From Leptolyngbya sp. FACHB-8 (GTDB lineage Bacteria > Cyanobacteriota > Cyanobacteriia > Elainellales > Elainellaceae), in contig NZ_JACJOO010000018.1 of assembly GCF_014695575.1 (NCBI RefSeq), positions 24,586 to 88,585 of the forward strand: a DNA stretch of 64,000 nucleotides, read 5' to 3'. A program made the position numbers and the translations under genes. The notes under the pieces are model-generated. The model had not been told where the DNA came from, ran no database searches, and worked only from the letters and a program-made list of their open reading frames with translations. Below are positions 1 to 8,566 of this stretch, piece after piece. Within the stretch, counting starts at the first letter, position 1; each line of letters starts with the position of its first letter.

Positions 1-1943
1 GACCATAGTTTTGAATTACTGGAATCATTCCAGAAGACAGGACGTACAGGTGCCACCCCAGTCTGGGCCGTTTCCCAGGCGAGGGTATAGAAATAGGGCA
101 ACATGCGATAGCGTAGCCGCAGCGCTTCACGAATCAGGCTGACGGTAGGCTCGCCATACATCCAGGGAGTCCGGTGCTCAGCATTATTGGAAGAATGGGT
201 ACGGCAGAAGGTAAAGAAACAGGACATTTGGAACCACCGGAGATACAACTCGGGGCTAGGATTGCCCTGGAAACCTCCAATGTCACAGCCACTATAAGGA
301 ACACCTGATAGCCCCAAACCCATAACGATAGACATCGTGAGCTTCAAATTAGGCCAACATGCATAAACATCCCCGGTCCAGGTCCAGGAGTAGCGCTGTA
401 CACCGGCCCATCCAGCTCGGGTCACTAAAAAGGGACGATGGTTAGGGCGGTAATCCCGCAGGCTACTGAAGGCGGCTTGGGTTTGCATCATCCCATACAC
501 ATTATGGGCTTCACGATGGTCGCCGCCGCGCCCTTCCATGTAGTGCCGGGTTGCCTTTGGAAGAGAGGGATCACCGCTGCCAGAAAAAACAGCCGGTTCA
601 TTCATGTCGTGCCAAAACCCAGCGACACCGACTTCTAACAAGTAGGCGTACTGGCGTGTCCACCAGCGGCGGACGCGCGGATGGGTGTAATCAGGAAAGA
701 CGGTCCAACCGGGCCATACAGGAGCAACGATCAGCTCACCATCGGGCGTGGTACAGAATGCTTCAAGGATCCGTCCCTGAAGGAATGCTGTGCCGTGGCG
801 TTCGTACTTAATACCGGGATTGACAATGGTGATGAATTTGATATCGTGGGCCTGAAGTTCTTGCACAAACTGGCCGAGTTTTGGAAAGCGATCGGGGTCA
901 ATGGTGAAAGCCCGGAACCCTGTTTGCACTTCAATATCTAGATGGATAGCGCTGAGGGGCAGGTCATATTTCTCGAAGTTCCGGTAGGTTTCTCGGATGG
1001 CATCTTCGTTGCGGTAGCCCCAGCGAGATTGATGATAGCCCAGAGACCAGAGGGGCGGTAGGGGCGATCGCCCGGTCAGGTCGGTATACCGCTCAAGCAG
1101 TTCGGCTGGGCTACCACTGGAGATGTAGTAGCGCAGGCTACCACCCGTGAACTCAGCCTTGGCGGTGTCACTAAAGGTGATGGAACCTTCAAAGGAGTTT
1201 TCGTAGAACACCAGATAGCTGCCCAGGTCATTTAACCCCATGTAGATGGGAATGCAGAGATACATGGGGTCTTGCTCTGGCATGTACCGCCCAGCCGCAT
1301 CATAGTTCCACATTCGGAATACTTTGGGCTGGTCGGTGTGCTGACCTTTGCGGGAGCCTTTCTCAATCTTCTCGCGAGCGGTTCGTAAGTTGAGTGGGAA
1401 GGCCCGTTCGCCCAGGCCGTAGACTGCTTCTTCGGGACGCAGGGAGGCTTCATCCGTGAGGGCGACTCCGGCTCGTACAGGAGGCAATGTATGGCGGAAA
1501 ACCTGACCGTTGCCATCGTAAAATTGCAAGCTACCGTCTTGATTGACCTGAATTTTGGAGACAGCTCCCGTGTGAATGGGGGAGACTGACCATCCCCCTT
1601 CAGTATCTTGCAGGTTTACAGGCACGTCAGGCCATTCGGTGCGGGCGATCGCATAGGGCACAGGTAACAATCCTGGTTGCCACGTGACACGCACCAGATC
1701 CGCAGTCAGGAAATAAATTTCGAGCTCTGCTTCTTCGAAGTAAAACTTAGCTCCATTGGCAATGGGTTCTGCTTGATTGAGCTTGCCCGGAGTAACAGGT
1801 TGCCCAGGTGGGGGGCCAGGAAACATGGCTTCAATGCGATCGCGTTTCCACGAGTACATCATTCCAAGCGGTGCGTAGGTCGCATAGAATTGCAACCCCT
1901 GGGCGAATTTCCACCGTTGCCAGAGCCAGCGTTTAATACTCAT
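1..1943 (-). CDS. Glycoside hydrolase family 31 alpha-glucosidase (C-terminus cut by window edge)
   Basis: Reading the minus strand from the ATG at 1943 gives an open frame of about 647 codons that runs off position 1. GH31 enzymes release alpha-linked glucose (or xylose) from oligosaccharide ends with retention. The N-terminal beta-sandwich region is followed by the catalytic barrel. The nucleophile signature GFWHDMNEP is encoded at about 594-619, with the Asp in HDMNE as the expected nucleophile. Also visible are PLWSLGYHQSRWGYR and HLDIEVQTGFRAFTID upstream, and VTRAGWAGVQRYS with WTGDV downstream. The usual length is about 780-820 residues, so roughly the last 130-170 are missing here. 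The neighbouring debranching enzyme suggests a role in alpha-glucan turnover. The family is certain; substrate specificity is not. Confidence 0.93.
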   Translation of the reverse strand, partial: MSIKRWLWQRWKFAQGLQFYATYAPLGMMYSWKRDRIEAMFPGPPPGQPVTPGKLNQAEPIANGAKFYFEEAELEIYFLTADLVRVTWQPGLLPVPYAIARTEWPDVPVNLQDTEGGWSVSPIHTGAVSKIQVNQDGSLQFYDGNGQVFRHTLPPVRAGVALTDEASLRPEEAVYGLGERAFPLNLRTAREKIEKGSRKGQHTDQPKVFRMWNYDAAGRYMPEQDPMYLCIPIYMGLNDLGSYLVFYENSFEGSITFSDTAKAEFTGGSLRYYISSGSPAELLERYTDLTGRSPLPPLWSLGYHQSRWGYRNEDAIRETYRNFEKYDLPLSAIHLDIEVQTGFRAFTIDPDRFPKLGQFVQELQAHDIKFITIVNPGIKYERHGTAFLQGRILEAFCTTPDGELIVAPVWPGWTVFPDYTHPRVRRWWTRQYAYLLEVGVAGFWHDMNEPAVFSGSGDPSLPKATRHYMEGRGGDHREAHNVYGMMQTQAAFSSLRDYRPNHRPFLVTRAGWAGVQRYSWTWTGDVYACWPNLKLTMSIVMGLGLSGVPYSGCDIGGFQGNPSPELYLRWFQMSCFFTFCRTHSSNNAEHRTPWMYGEPTVSLIREALRLRYRMLPYFYTLAWETAQTGVAPVRPVFWNDSSNSKLW

Positions 1944-2715
1944 GGTGCTGCGTTGATGCCGTGTTCAGCATTACGATGTCATGGTTAACGCAAAAACGGC
2001 CCCTCCCTTGCGTTGGGATTAGCTTGCTTTTACTCTCCTACTGAAGAGGGATTTAATATCGTGAAATCTAAACTTTAAACGCTGAGCAGCTTCATATAAA
2101 ACGGTATTAGAATATTAGCCCTATCGTAAGGCATCACCCCTTAGTAGGTTTTAGAATGGCAGATTCGCTATTAGTTTTGAGAAGAGTTATAGCGGTAGTT
2201 GATTTTCTTAGAATCTGTAGGGACAAATAGCGATTCGTCCTTCTATAACGAACCCAAGCTTTTCCAAAACCTGCCATTCTAGCGATAGAAGCCGTGGGGA
2301 TCAAAGCGTTGGTACAGGATTCTAGATAGCCACTGTTGAGGATTATCGTTCGGTCCCGCAGTCCTGGCTTAGGGCAACACCGCCCTTATCCCCTGCATGG
2401 GGAACCGCTGCCCGTCTTCCAGGCTCCCTCGAAAAAGAGGTTTTGCATGGATAATGTTAGGCCCCCTCGGCTTGCTTGGTTTCGGATCAGGCTTGTGTGC
2501 GTTTTTAGCGGGGTTACTCTGTCGTGAGCTCATGAGCGAAAGCTTTATAGTCTATGCCAATACAGCCTTCTAGAAAACCTGCATTCATGGCCCCGATAGT
2601 CATCACCTGAGCACTCATAAAGCCTACGCCTTAACTCTTACCTCCGTCCCCCCTGGCTCCTAACGCCCCTGCCCCCTCACCCCTTGCCCCCCTATCCATC
2701 CACCGATCCAACCTT
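1944..2715. other. 772-bp spacer between divergent GH31 and debranching-enzyme genes
   Basis: I see no convincing gene. The 63-codon frame at 2336-2527 has no recognisable product or ribosome-binding site. The region must carry the two divergent promoters. It holds a nested imperfect inverted repeat: AGAATGGCAG at 2153-2162 pairs with CTGCCATTCT at 2271-2280, and TCGCTATT at 2165-2172 pairs with AATAGCGA at 2226-2233. A very C-rich tract lies at about 2640-2696. Confidence 0.5.
2640..2696. repeat. C-rich short-repeat tract upstream of the debranching gene
   Basis: About 57 bp dominated by runs such as CCCCTGCCCCC, CACCCCTTGCCCCCC and GTCCCCCC. Similar degenerate C-rich tracts occur between cyanobacterial genes. 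A second one here lies inside a coding region at about 52127-52216. It sits just before the ATG at 2716, leaving no clear Shine-Dalgarno sequence there. Confidence 0.6.
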
Positions 2716-4947
2716 ATGACTGACCCAACCGAACTTAACTCAGCACTCACCGAGCGCCCACCCTCTACTGCGGAGCAGATGCCATCTTCGCAGTGGCCCT
2801 ATGCAGCACCCAAGAAGCCTTTGGCAACACTGTTGTTAAAGGATAATGATTTGCTGTTTATCAGCGATAACCTGGGAAATTTACCACGGGAAGATGGGCG
2901 ACCTAACGCCAGCCTGGGGCTATTTTGCCGTGATACTCGGTTCCTCAGTTACCTCGAATTGCAGATTGAGGGGCGATCGCCAACGTTGCTCAGCAGCAAT
3001 GCAAATCAGGGATTTGCCCTCTCTGTGTCTTGCACGAATCCGTGGATTAACGATCAACTTCCTGTGGAAAGTATTTGGATTCAGCGGGATATGGTGTTGC
3101 AGGGTGGGCTGTTTGAAGAGATCACTCTGACGAATTACAGCATGCAGTCCGTGCAGTTCGAGTTAAGCCTGAGCCTGGATGCTGATTTTGTTGACCTGTT
3201 TGAAATTCGGGGCTGGCAGCGACAACGATGGGGAAAAATTCAGCGCTATCCGTGGCAAGAACAATCTTCAGCAGATGCACCCGAGTTGCGGTTGGCTTAC
3301 CAGGGCATTGACCAGATCGAGATGGAGTCACGGATTCGATTTCTTCATCGTCCACCCGATCAATGTCAGGATTACACAGCTCGTTGGCACGTTAACTTGG
3401 CTCCCCATGAAACGGAGGTGTTGGGTTATTGGGTACAGCCATTAATCGCTGGTCAACCCGCATCTGCAACCAGTGGCCCGACGACCTTGAGTCAGGCGAT
3501 CGCCGCCGAAGCGAAGGAGGAACAGGGATGGCGTGAGCGCATTACCCACATTCGCAGTGATAAGCCCATTATCAATACCATTCTGGAACAGGCCGAGAAG
3601 GACTTGTTTTTGCTGGGCCAAACCTTTGGTAAAGATAACAATACAGCGCTTTCTGCTGGGGTGCCCTGGTTTGCCGCGCTGTTTGGGCGGGATGCGTTGA
3701 TTGCGGCTACGCAAACGCTCATGCTAGATCCGGAACTGGCCCGGCAAACCCTTACGGTGCTGGCTCAATATCAGGGGAAGAAGGTTGATCCCTGGCGGGA
3801 AGAGGAACCCGGCAAGATTCTGCATGAATTGCGTCTGGGAGAAATGGCCCGTTGTGGCGAAATTCCTCACACGCCTTACTATGGCACAGTGGATGCAACG
3901 CCCCTCTGGTTACTGCTCTACTGCAAGCACTACGCCTGGACAGGCGATCGCCAACTGCTCGACGACCTCTGGGACAATGCTCTGGCCGCTATGGAGTGGA
4001 TCGATCGCAGCAGCGCAGCCACAGGTTATCTCACCTATCAGTGTCTATCCCCGAAAGGCGTGCTGAATCAGGGTTGGAAGGACACCGAAAAAAGTATGGT
4101 GGATCGCCATGGGAACCTGGCTAAGGGAGCGATCGCCCTCTCAGAAGTGCAAGGGTATGTGTATGCGGCTCGCATGCAGATGGCCGCGATCGCCAGCCTA
4201 AAGCAACGCCCAGATCTGGCCGAACGTTGGCAACAAGCAGCTCAGGATTTGAAACAGCGGTTTACCCAAGACTTCTGGATGCCCGATCAGCGCTACATTG
4301 CCCTGGCTCTAGATGGTGAAGGCCGTCCTGTAGATAGCATCACCTCCAATCCTGGCCATTGCCTGGGGTTAGGGATTCTCCAACCTGAACAGGCTTTGGC
4401 CGTGGCTGAACGTCTGCAAGCTCCCGATATGTTTAGCGGATGGGGCATTCGTACCCTCAGTAGTGAGTCCCCAGCTTATAATCCCATGGGCTACCATCTT
4501 GGTTCCGTGTGGCCCCATGACAATGGTATTATTGCCACCGGGTTGCGAACGATTGGTCGTACTGAGCAGGCGTTGGCGATCGCCCAGGGCATTTTAGACA
4601 TGACAGCCCGCCAACGCTATTACCGTCCCCCCGAGCTGTTGTGCGGTACGGAACGCACACCCACAACTAGCCCAGTGGCCTACCCGGTAGCCTGCTCACC
4701 TCAGGCCTGGTCTACAGGCTGCCTGTTCCAATTGCTACAGGTCATGGTCAATCTTCAACCCGATGCTCCCAATGGCATGCTGCGTATCGTGCGGCCCTCG
4801 CTGCCTCCGTCAATTCAGTACCTCTCTGTCAACAACCTCCATATTGGCCAAACTCGGCTGGATTTGGAATTTGAGCAATTGCATGATCAAACTGCTTGCC
4901 GAGTCGTGAGGCGAGATGGGGATCTGCAAGTTGTGATTGAGGTGTAA
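2716..4947 (+). CDS. Amylo-alpha-1,6-glucosidase-like glycogen debranching enzyme
   Basis: 743 residues. The N-terminal third resembles the GDE_N_bis domain (LGLFCRDTRFLSYLELQI, about residues 65-85). The C-terminal (alpha/alpha)6 barrel is typical of amylo-1,6-glucosidases, with WFAALFGRDALIAATQTL, EEPGKILHELRLGEMA and GYHLGSVWPHDNGIIA in order. The family hydrolyses alpha-1,6 branch glucose or related links in alpha-glucans in the cytosol; many cyanobacterial members have unproven substrates. The length fits the family. The ATG at 2716 lacks a clear ribosome-binding site because a C-rich tract precedes it. It is divergent from the GH31 gene, and a 26-bp perfect hairpin follows the stop. The family call is firm and the exact substrate is inferred. 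Confidence 0.88.
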   Translation: MTDPTELNSALTERPPSTAEQMPSSQWPYAAPKKPLATLLLKDNDLLFISDNLGNLPREDGRPNASLGLFCRDTRFLSYLELQIEGRSPTLLSSNANQGFALSVSCTNPWINDQLPVESIWIQRDMVLQGGLFEEITLTNYSMQSVQFELSLSLDADFVDLFEIRGWQRQRWGKIQRYPWQEQSSADAPELRLAYQGIDQIEMESRIRFLHRPPDQCQDYTARWHVNLAPHETEVLGYWVQPLIAGQPASATSGPTTLSQAIAAEAKEEQGWRERITHIRSDKPIINTILEQAEKDLFLLGQTFGKDNNTALSAGVPWFAALFGRDALIAATQTLMLDPELARQTLTVLAQYQGKKVDPWREEEPGKILHELRLGEMARCGEIPHTPYYGTVDATPLWLLLYCKHYAWTGDRQLLDDLWDNALAAMEWIDRSSAATGYLTYQCLSPKGVLNQGWKDTEKSMVDRHGNLAKGAIALSEVQGYVYAARMQMAAIASLKQRPDLAERWQQAAQDLKQRFTQDFWMPDQRYIALALDGEGRPVDSITSNPGHCLGLGILQPEQALAVAERLQAPDMFSGWGIRTLSSESPAYNPMGYHLGSVWPHDNGIIATGLRTIGRTEQALAIAQGILDMTARQRYYRPPELLCGTERTPTTSPVAYPVACSPQAWSTGCLFQLLQVMVNLQPDAPNGMLRIVRPSLPPSIQYLSVNNLHIGQTRLDLEFEQLHDQTACRVVRRDGDLQVVIEV

Positions 4948-4954
4948 TTTTACT

Positions 4955-5011
4955 TATGCCCAAACGGAAGAGAGGTGGGGCGAAACCCCACCTCTCTTCC
5001 GTTTGGGCATA
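4955..5011 (+). terminator. Perfect 26-bp inverted repeat after the debranching gene
   Basis: Arms 4955-4980 and 4986-5011 are exact reverse complements, with the 5-base loop CGAAA. It starts 7 bp after the stop codon at 4947. No T-tract follows. It is probably a factor-independent terminator or an mRNA 3'-end stabiliser. Confidence 0.8.
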
Positions 5012-5036
5012 TGCTGTTTATGACATCTATAGGACA

Positions 5037-5085
5037 GGTTATTTCTTGAAAAGCAGCGCTCCGTGAGGCTTTTTAAGAAATAACC
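5037..5085. repeat. Second inverted repeat in the 4948-5325 spacer
   Basis: An 18-bp stem (5037-5054 with 5068-5085) has one G-T mismatch and a 13-base loop. The arms begin GGTTATTTCTT and end AAGAAATAACC. The following TTCTGGTTCTAAGC resembles the sequence after the hairpin at 34260-34308. The rest of this spacer shows no supported gene. Confidence 0.6.
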
Positions 5086-5325
5086 CTTCTGGTTCTAAGC
5101 ACGTAATGCCATATTCTGAACCAAGCCCTGGTTTTAGAAAGATGGAAGATGCAAGTTATAGTTACTCAACCGGATTTGATGTAAAAGCAAATGGTAGGGG
5201 TTCTCGATTTATAATTTGCTCAACTAGCAGACAACCTTTTCTTGCGCCCGTCAAAACAAACAATACAGCCAGGTGTTTCTGGTTTCGGTTGAAGTTACCC
5301 CTGTATCAATCGGAGCGGCAGAGTG

Positions 5326-6246
5326 ATGCCAGAACGACCCTCTCTCACCATTGATCTCACCCAATCTAGCGAACTGCTACAACTGGTTCCTCGCCCTCCC
5401 CTTCTGACTAGCCAACAAGCAGAATGGAAGAATATTCTCGTTCAGCATCACCAGCAACCACCCTGGGAAATGCCAGAAAATACGGTAAATCAGCATGTTG
5501 TTGTCGTTCATCACAAAGTCGGTTCCCGTCTCCAGGTGAACCGAACGATGAATGCCATCAAGCGACAGGAATACATGCGCAATGGTAGCTGTGTCATCGT
5601 TCCAGCAGCGGTTCCCCATGAAAGCAGTTGGGGCCATGAAGCCGAATTTACCTTACTGATTTTCGAGCCGGCTTATCTTGCTCAACTGGCTTATGAAACA
5701 TTGGAGGGCGATCGCATCGAACTCATTCCTCAATTTGCCCGCATCGACCCCATAATCGCCAGTGTAGGTTCAGCCCTTAAAGCAGAGCTAGAAAGCGACA
5801 GCATAAGAGGACGGCTTTATGCAGAATCTGCTGCGGTCTTCCTGGCAACCCACCTATTGCATCATTATTGCTCCCGCACACACCCCATCAAAGTAACAGC
5901 AAAAGGATTACCCAAATACAAGCTTCAGCAAGCGATCGCCTATATTGAGGCACACTTAGGTGAAGAAATTTCTTTGGAAGCGATCGCCAATCACCTGAAT
6001 ATGAGCCAGTATTACTTCTGTCATCTATTCAAAAAATCAATGGGAGTATCACCCTATCAATACGTGTTACAACAACGGATTAATAAAGCAAAGCATTTAT
6101 TGAAACACCAAAAATCAGTGATTACTGACGTAGCATTAGAATGTGGATTTGCCAATCAAACTCACTTCACAAAACACTTCCGTAAGCTAACAGGTATTAC
6201 ACCCAGAAGCTACAGAGAACAGTATAGTTTTACTCATTTTGGCTAA
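5326..6246 (+). CDS. AraC-family transcriptional regulator
   Basis: 306 residues from the ATG at 5326; a GTG sits immediately before it at 5323, and GGAG at 5312-5315 fits the ATG better. The C-terminal 100 residues hold the two helix-turn-helix motifs of the AraC/XylS family (EISLEAIANHLNMSQYYFCH and ITDVALECGFANQTHFTKHF). The N-terminal cupin-like half contains CVIVPAAVPHESSW and LLIFEPAYLAQL. It is clearly paralogous to the regulator at 33044-33982, which shares the order of these motifs. It faces the aldo/keto reductase gene and could control it or nearby detoxification genes. The ligand is unknown. Confidence 0.9.
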   Translation: MPERPSLTIDLTQSSELLQLVPRPPLLTSQQAEWKNILVQHHQQPPWEMPENTVNQHVVVVHHKVGSRLQVNRTMNAIKRQEYMRNGSCVIVPAAVPHESSWGHEAEFTLLIFEPAYLAQLAYETLEGDRIELIPQFARIDPIIASVGSALKAELESDSIRGRLYAESAAVFLATHLLHHYCSRTHPIKVTAKGLPKYKLQQAIAYIEAHLGEEISLEAIANHLNMSQYYFCHLFKKSMGVSPYQYVLQQRINKAKHLLKHQKSVITDVALECGFANQTHFTKHFRKLTGITPRSYREQYSFTHFG

Positions 6247-6286
6247 TAAAGAGTGATACAGCGCAAAGCGCTGTACCACTCTTTAT
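6246..6286. terminator. Hairpin between convergent araC-type and aldo/keto reductase genes
   Basis: Arms 6246-6264 and 6268-6286 pair over 19 bp with one A-C mismatch (a G-T wobble when read from the other strand). The tip reads GCGC-AAA-GCGC. It lies 20 bp beyond the reductase stop and at the regulator stop, so it can end both transcripts. Confidence 0.72.
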
Positions 6287-6306
6287 GGTGATCAGATAAA
6301 CGAATC

Positions 6307-7419
6307 TTACGATACTCCTGCCGCAGGTGCATCAATCAACACATTGGGTATGTATCCAGATGGTTTGAGCCCGACGGGTTTGGCCCCATGAATCATAGCT
6401 TGATGACCTGCTTCGAAGAAACTATAGGGGAACTGAGGATCTGGACGACCCACCGTTTCCAGGCGATCGCTTAACTCTGTGGGCAACTCAAAATCCAATG
6501 CTTTGAGGTTATCTTCTAACTGCGATAGTTTTGTTGCCCCAACAATGACAGATCCGACACCGGGTCGTGTTGCAGTCCAATTTACAGCAATCTGCGCCAT
6601 GCTACGGCCTAGCTCTTTTGCCACGGCCTCTAGTTCTGCAACAATTTTCCAGTTGCGATCGCTAAACTTTTGAAACGCTGTGTTCTGGCTATCCTTCATC
6701 ACGTCGAGGCGTCCCTCGGCATTTAACACCCCTTCACTGGGGCGGTACTTACCGCTCAAAAGCCCACCCGCTAATGGGCTCCACACCATTACTCCCATCC
6801 CCAATTCCACTCCCAGGGGAACAAATTCCTTCTCAATATTGCGCTCTACCAGGGAGTATTCCAGTTGCAATGCGCTGATGGGCTCGTAACCACGCCATTC
6901 TGCCAGAGTTTGTGCCCGTGCTGCATACCAGGCCGGGGTATCACTCAAACCGATATAGCGAACTTTACCCGATCGCACCAAATCATCCAGAGTTCGCATC
7001 ACTTCCTCAACAGGCGTAATACTATCCCAGGTATGCAAAAAATAGAGATCAATATAATCCGTTCCCAATCGCTTTAATGAACCTTCTACCGCACGCATAA
7101 TGTTCTTGCGGCCATTTCCTCCAGCGTTGGGATTACTAGGGTCTGCGTTGTAGGTGAACTTGGTGGCAATAACCATGCGATCGCGTAAGTTACGTTCTCC
7201 AATAAACTTGCCGGTCCACAATTCGCTGGTTCCATTGGTGTATAAATCGGCAGTATCAACAAAGTTACCTCCCGCATCCACATAGGTGTTGAACATCTGG
7301 CGGGCCGTGTCCTCATCTGATCCCCATCCCCATTCAGTACCAAAGGTCATCGTGCCGAGAGAAAGACGGCTAACGCGCAGACCCGAGCGCCCGAGAGTGT
7401 AGTAAGCATCGAGAGCCAT
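6307..7419 (-). CDS. Aldo/keto reductase
   Basis: 370 residues. These NAD(P)H-dependent (alpha/beta)8-barrel oxidoreductases reduce aldehydes and ketones in the cytosol. The catalytic tetrad is visible: Asp and Tyr in FVDTADLYTNG, Lys in VIATKFTY and His in YFLHTWD. Cofactor-site features follow (MVWSPLAGGLLSGKY and GSVIVGATKLSQLEDNL). The start is well supported, since AAGGAG lies 10-15 bases before the ATG at 7419. The upstream ynfA-like gene is on the same strand, so co-transcription is possible. The AraC-type gene is convergent. The natural substrate cannot be read from sequence; YajO/YghZ-like members act on various carbonyls. Confidence 0.92.
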   Translation of the reverse strand: MALDAYYTLGRSGLRVSRLSLGTMTFGTEWGWGSDEDTARQMFNTYVDAGGNFVDTADLYTNGTSELWTGKFIGERNLRDRMVIATKFTYNADPSNPNAGGNGRKNIMRAVEGSLKRLGTDYIDLYFLHTWDSITPVEEVMRTLDDLVRSGKVRYIGLSDTPAWYAARAQTLAEWRGYEPISALQLEYSLVERNIEKEFVPLGVELGMGVMVWSPLAGGLLSGKYRPSEGVLNAEGRLDVMKDSQNTAFQKFSDRNWKIVAELEAVAKELGRSMAQIAVNWTATRPGVGSVIVGATKLSQLEDNLKALDFELPTELSDRLETVGRPDPQFPYSFFEAGHQAMIHGAKPVGLKPSGYIPNVLIDAPAAGVS

Positions 7420-7432
7420 AACCTGTTGCTCC

Positions 7433-7615
7433 TTAAGATTGTTCAGTTGTTAATTCTTGAACGTCCTGAATGGGACTGGCATTTGGATTCCAGATAAAGA
7501 GAAACTTTAGCCCCACATCGGAAACCGACGTCGTAACCGCACTAGGACAAACATTAGCAAGGGGTTCAAGGATTATGCAGTTCTTCTTTACAATAGTTTT
7601 AGGGGCGCGGAGCAT
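7433..7615 (-). CDS. Possible small ORF between ynfA-like and aldo/keto reductase genes
   Basis: A 60-codon ATG frame on the minus strand. It overlaps the end of the ynfA-like gene by 17 bp and stops 13 bp before the reductase start. That spacing would suit an operon. However, no family is recognisable, the composition is unremarkable and the overlap is in the ynfA C-terminus. It may be chance. Confidence 0.22.
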   Translation of the reverse strand: MLRAPKTIVKKNCIILEPLANVCPSAVTTSVSDVGLKFLFIWNPNASPIQDVQELTTEQS

Positions 7616-7928
7616 ACATCATGATGTAAACTCCAAGCAAACAAATGAAGCCACCCAACACATCAAAGTGATCAGGCTTTACACCATCAATACGCCATCC
7701 CCATAGAATAGAAAGCACGATAAATACGCCTCCATAAGCGGCGTAGATGCGCCCGAAATGAGTCGATTGTAATGTCGGAATAATGCCATAGAGGAAAAGC
7801 AGCACCCCTCCTATCAGGGCATAGCGCAAGTCTCGGGCTTCCTTGATCCACAACCAAATCAAATAGCCGCCTCCAATTTCACATAACCCAGCCAGGACGA
7901 AATAAATCAATGAATTAACCAGGGTCAT
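7599..7928 (-). CDS. YnfA/UPF0060-family small membrane protein
   Basis: 109 residues with four predicted transmembrane helices (about 5-23, 30-48, 58-76 and 85-104). It carries the UPF0060 signatures [13 protein letters not shown] and [19 protein letters not shown]. The family is related in fold to small multidrug-resistance proteins, and its function is largely unproven. The length is standard. It lies upstream of the aldo/keto reductase on the same strand and is divergent from the HTH gene at 8146. Confidence 0.9.
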   Translation of the reverse strand: MTLVNSLIYFVLAGLCEIGGGYLIWLWIKEARDLRYALIGGVLLFLYGIIPTLQSTHFGRIYAAYGGVFIVLSILWGWRIDGVKPDHFDVLGGFICLLGVYIMMYAPRP

Positions 7929-8117
7929 TCAATTTCTACCCGTGAATGGCTCGACAATGCCACGCATCTTACCAGCCACGAATTACGAGCACAAACCCAG
8001 TTCAGGAGGAAGGCCACTTGCGATCGCTTCCCCAGATGGCACGCACCTGAACGGGCATCTCAGGCCCTCTCTCTAAAGACAGATTCTCGATTACGACTTA
8101 TTAGGTAATGATGCAAT

Positions 8118-8131
8118 ATGACGAACGTCAT
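8118..8131. promoter_or_regulatory. Palindrome ATGACG-AA-CGTCAT upstream of the HTH gene
   Basis: A perfect 6-2-6 palindrome 14 bp before the ATG at 8146, followed by another TCAT. The size and place suit an operator for a small HTH dimer, perhaps autoregulation by the downstream XRE-type protein. This is inference from symmetry and position. Confidence 0.4.
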
Positions 8132-8145
8132 AGTCATACAATCCT

Positions 8146-8493
8146 ATGGTATTGGCTCCCAAAAGCGCATCCAAAGAAGCAGTGGTATTAAAACAACCTG
8201 AAGTAAGCAACCTGGTTCGTGAACTGCGTCAACTCATGCAACTGACCCAGGTGCAGCTAGCCGCTGAGCTTGGTGTTGCCTACGAAACGATTAACCGCTG
8301 GGAAAACGGGCACATGCAGCCGTCTGCCCTGGCTTTAAAACAGCTTCGTACTGTAATTAATCAGCTCAGCACCTCCCCCTCGGAATCCCTAAAGGATGGC
8401 AGTCAAGCCCTGCTACAAAAATATTTTGGTGGAAAAGATTTCACCCAAAAGGACACTACAGCACTGCACTCAATTACAGAAAAATCGACCTGA
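8146..8493 (+). CDS. XRE-type helix-turn-helix regulator heading the kinase array
   Basis: 115 residues. The Cro/C1-type HTH occupies about residues 22-78 (MQLTQVQLAAELGVAYETIN followed by RWENGHMQPS and a third helix). The C-terminal tail is short and shows no ligand domain. It starts 73 bp before the first of five hybrid kinases on the same strand, so it is probably co-transcribed and may be an output or autoregulator of the locus. It has no receiver domain and no conserved phospho-Asp motif, so direct phosphotransfer from the kinases is not expected. Confidence 0.85.
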   Translation: MVLAPKSASKEAVVLKQPEVSNLVRELRQLMQLTQVQLAAELGVAYETINRWENGHMQPSALALKQLRTVINQLSTSPSESLKDGSQALLQKYFGGKDFTQKDTTALHSITEKST

Positions 8494-8566
8494 ACCAGAA
8501 TCCGCTCAATCGGCAGAGATTGTAACCGTCATCGTTTGGGATTAACAGAGCGGAGACACGTAACGT

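Noticed and set aside
2336..2527. Plus-strand 63-codon frame in the GH31/debranching spacer
   Set aside because: Low-complexity composition, no start signal, no family.
5106..5354. Plus-strand 82-codon frame before the AraC gene
   Set aside because: No ribosome-binding site or recognisable product, and it overlaps the regulator start in another frame.
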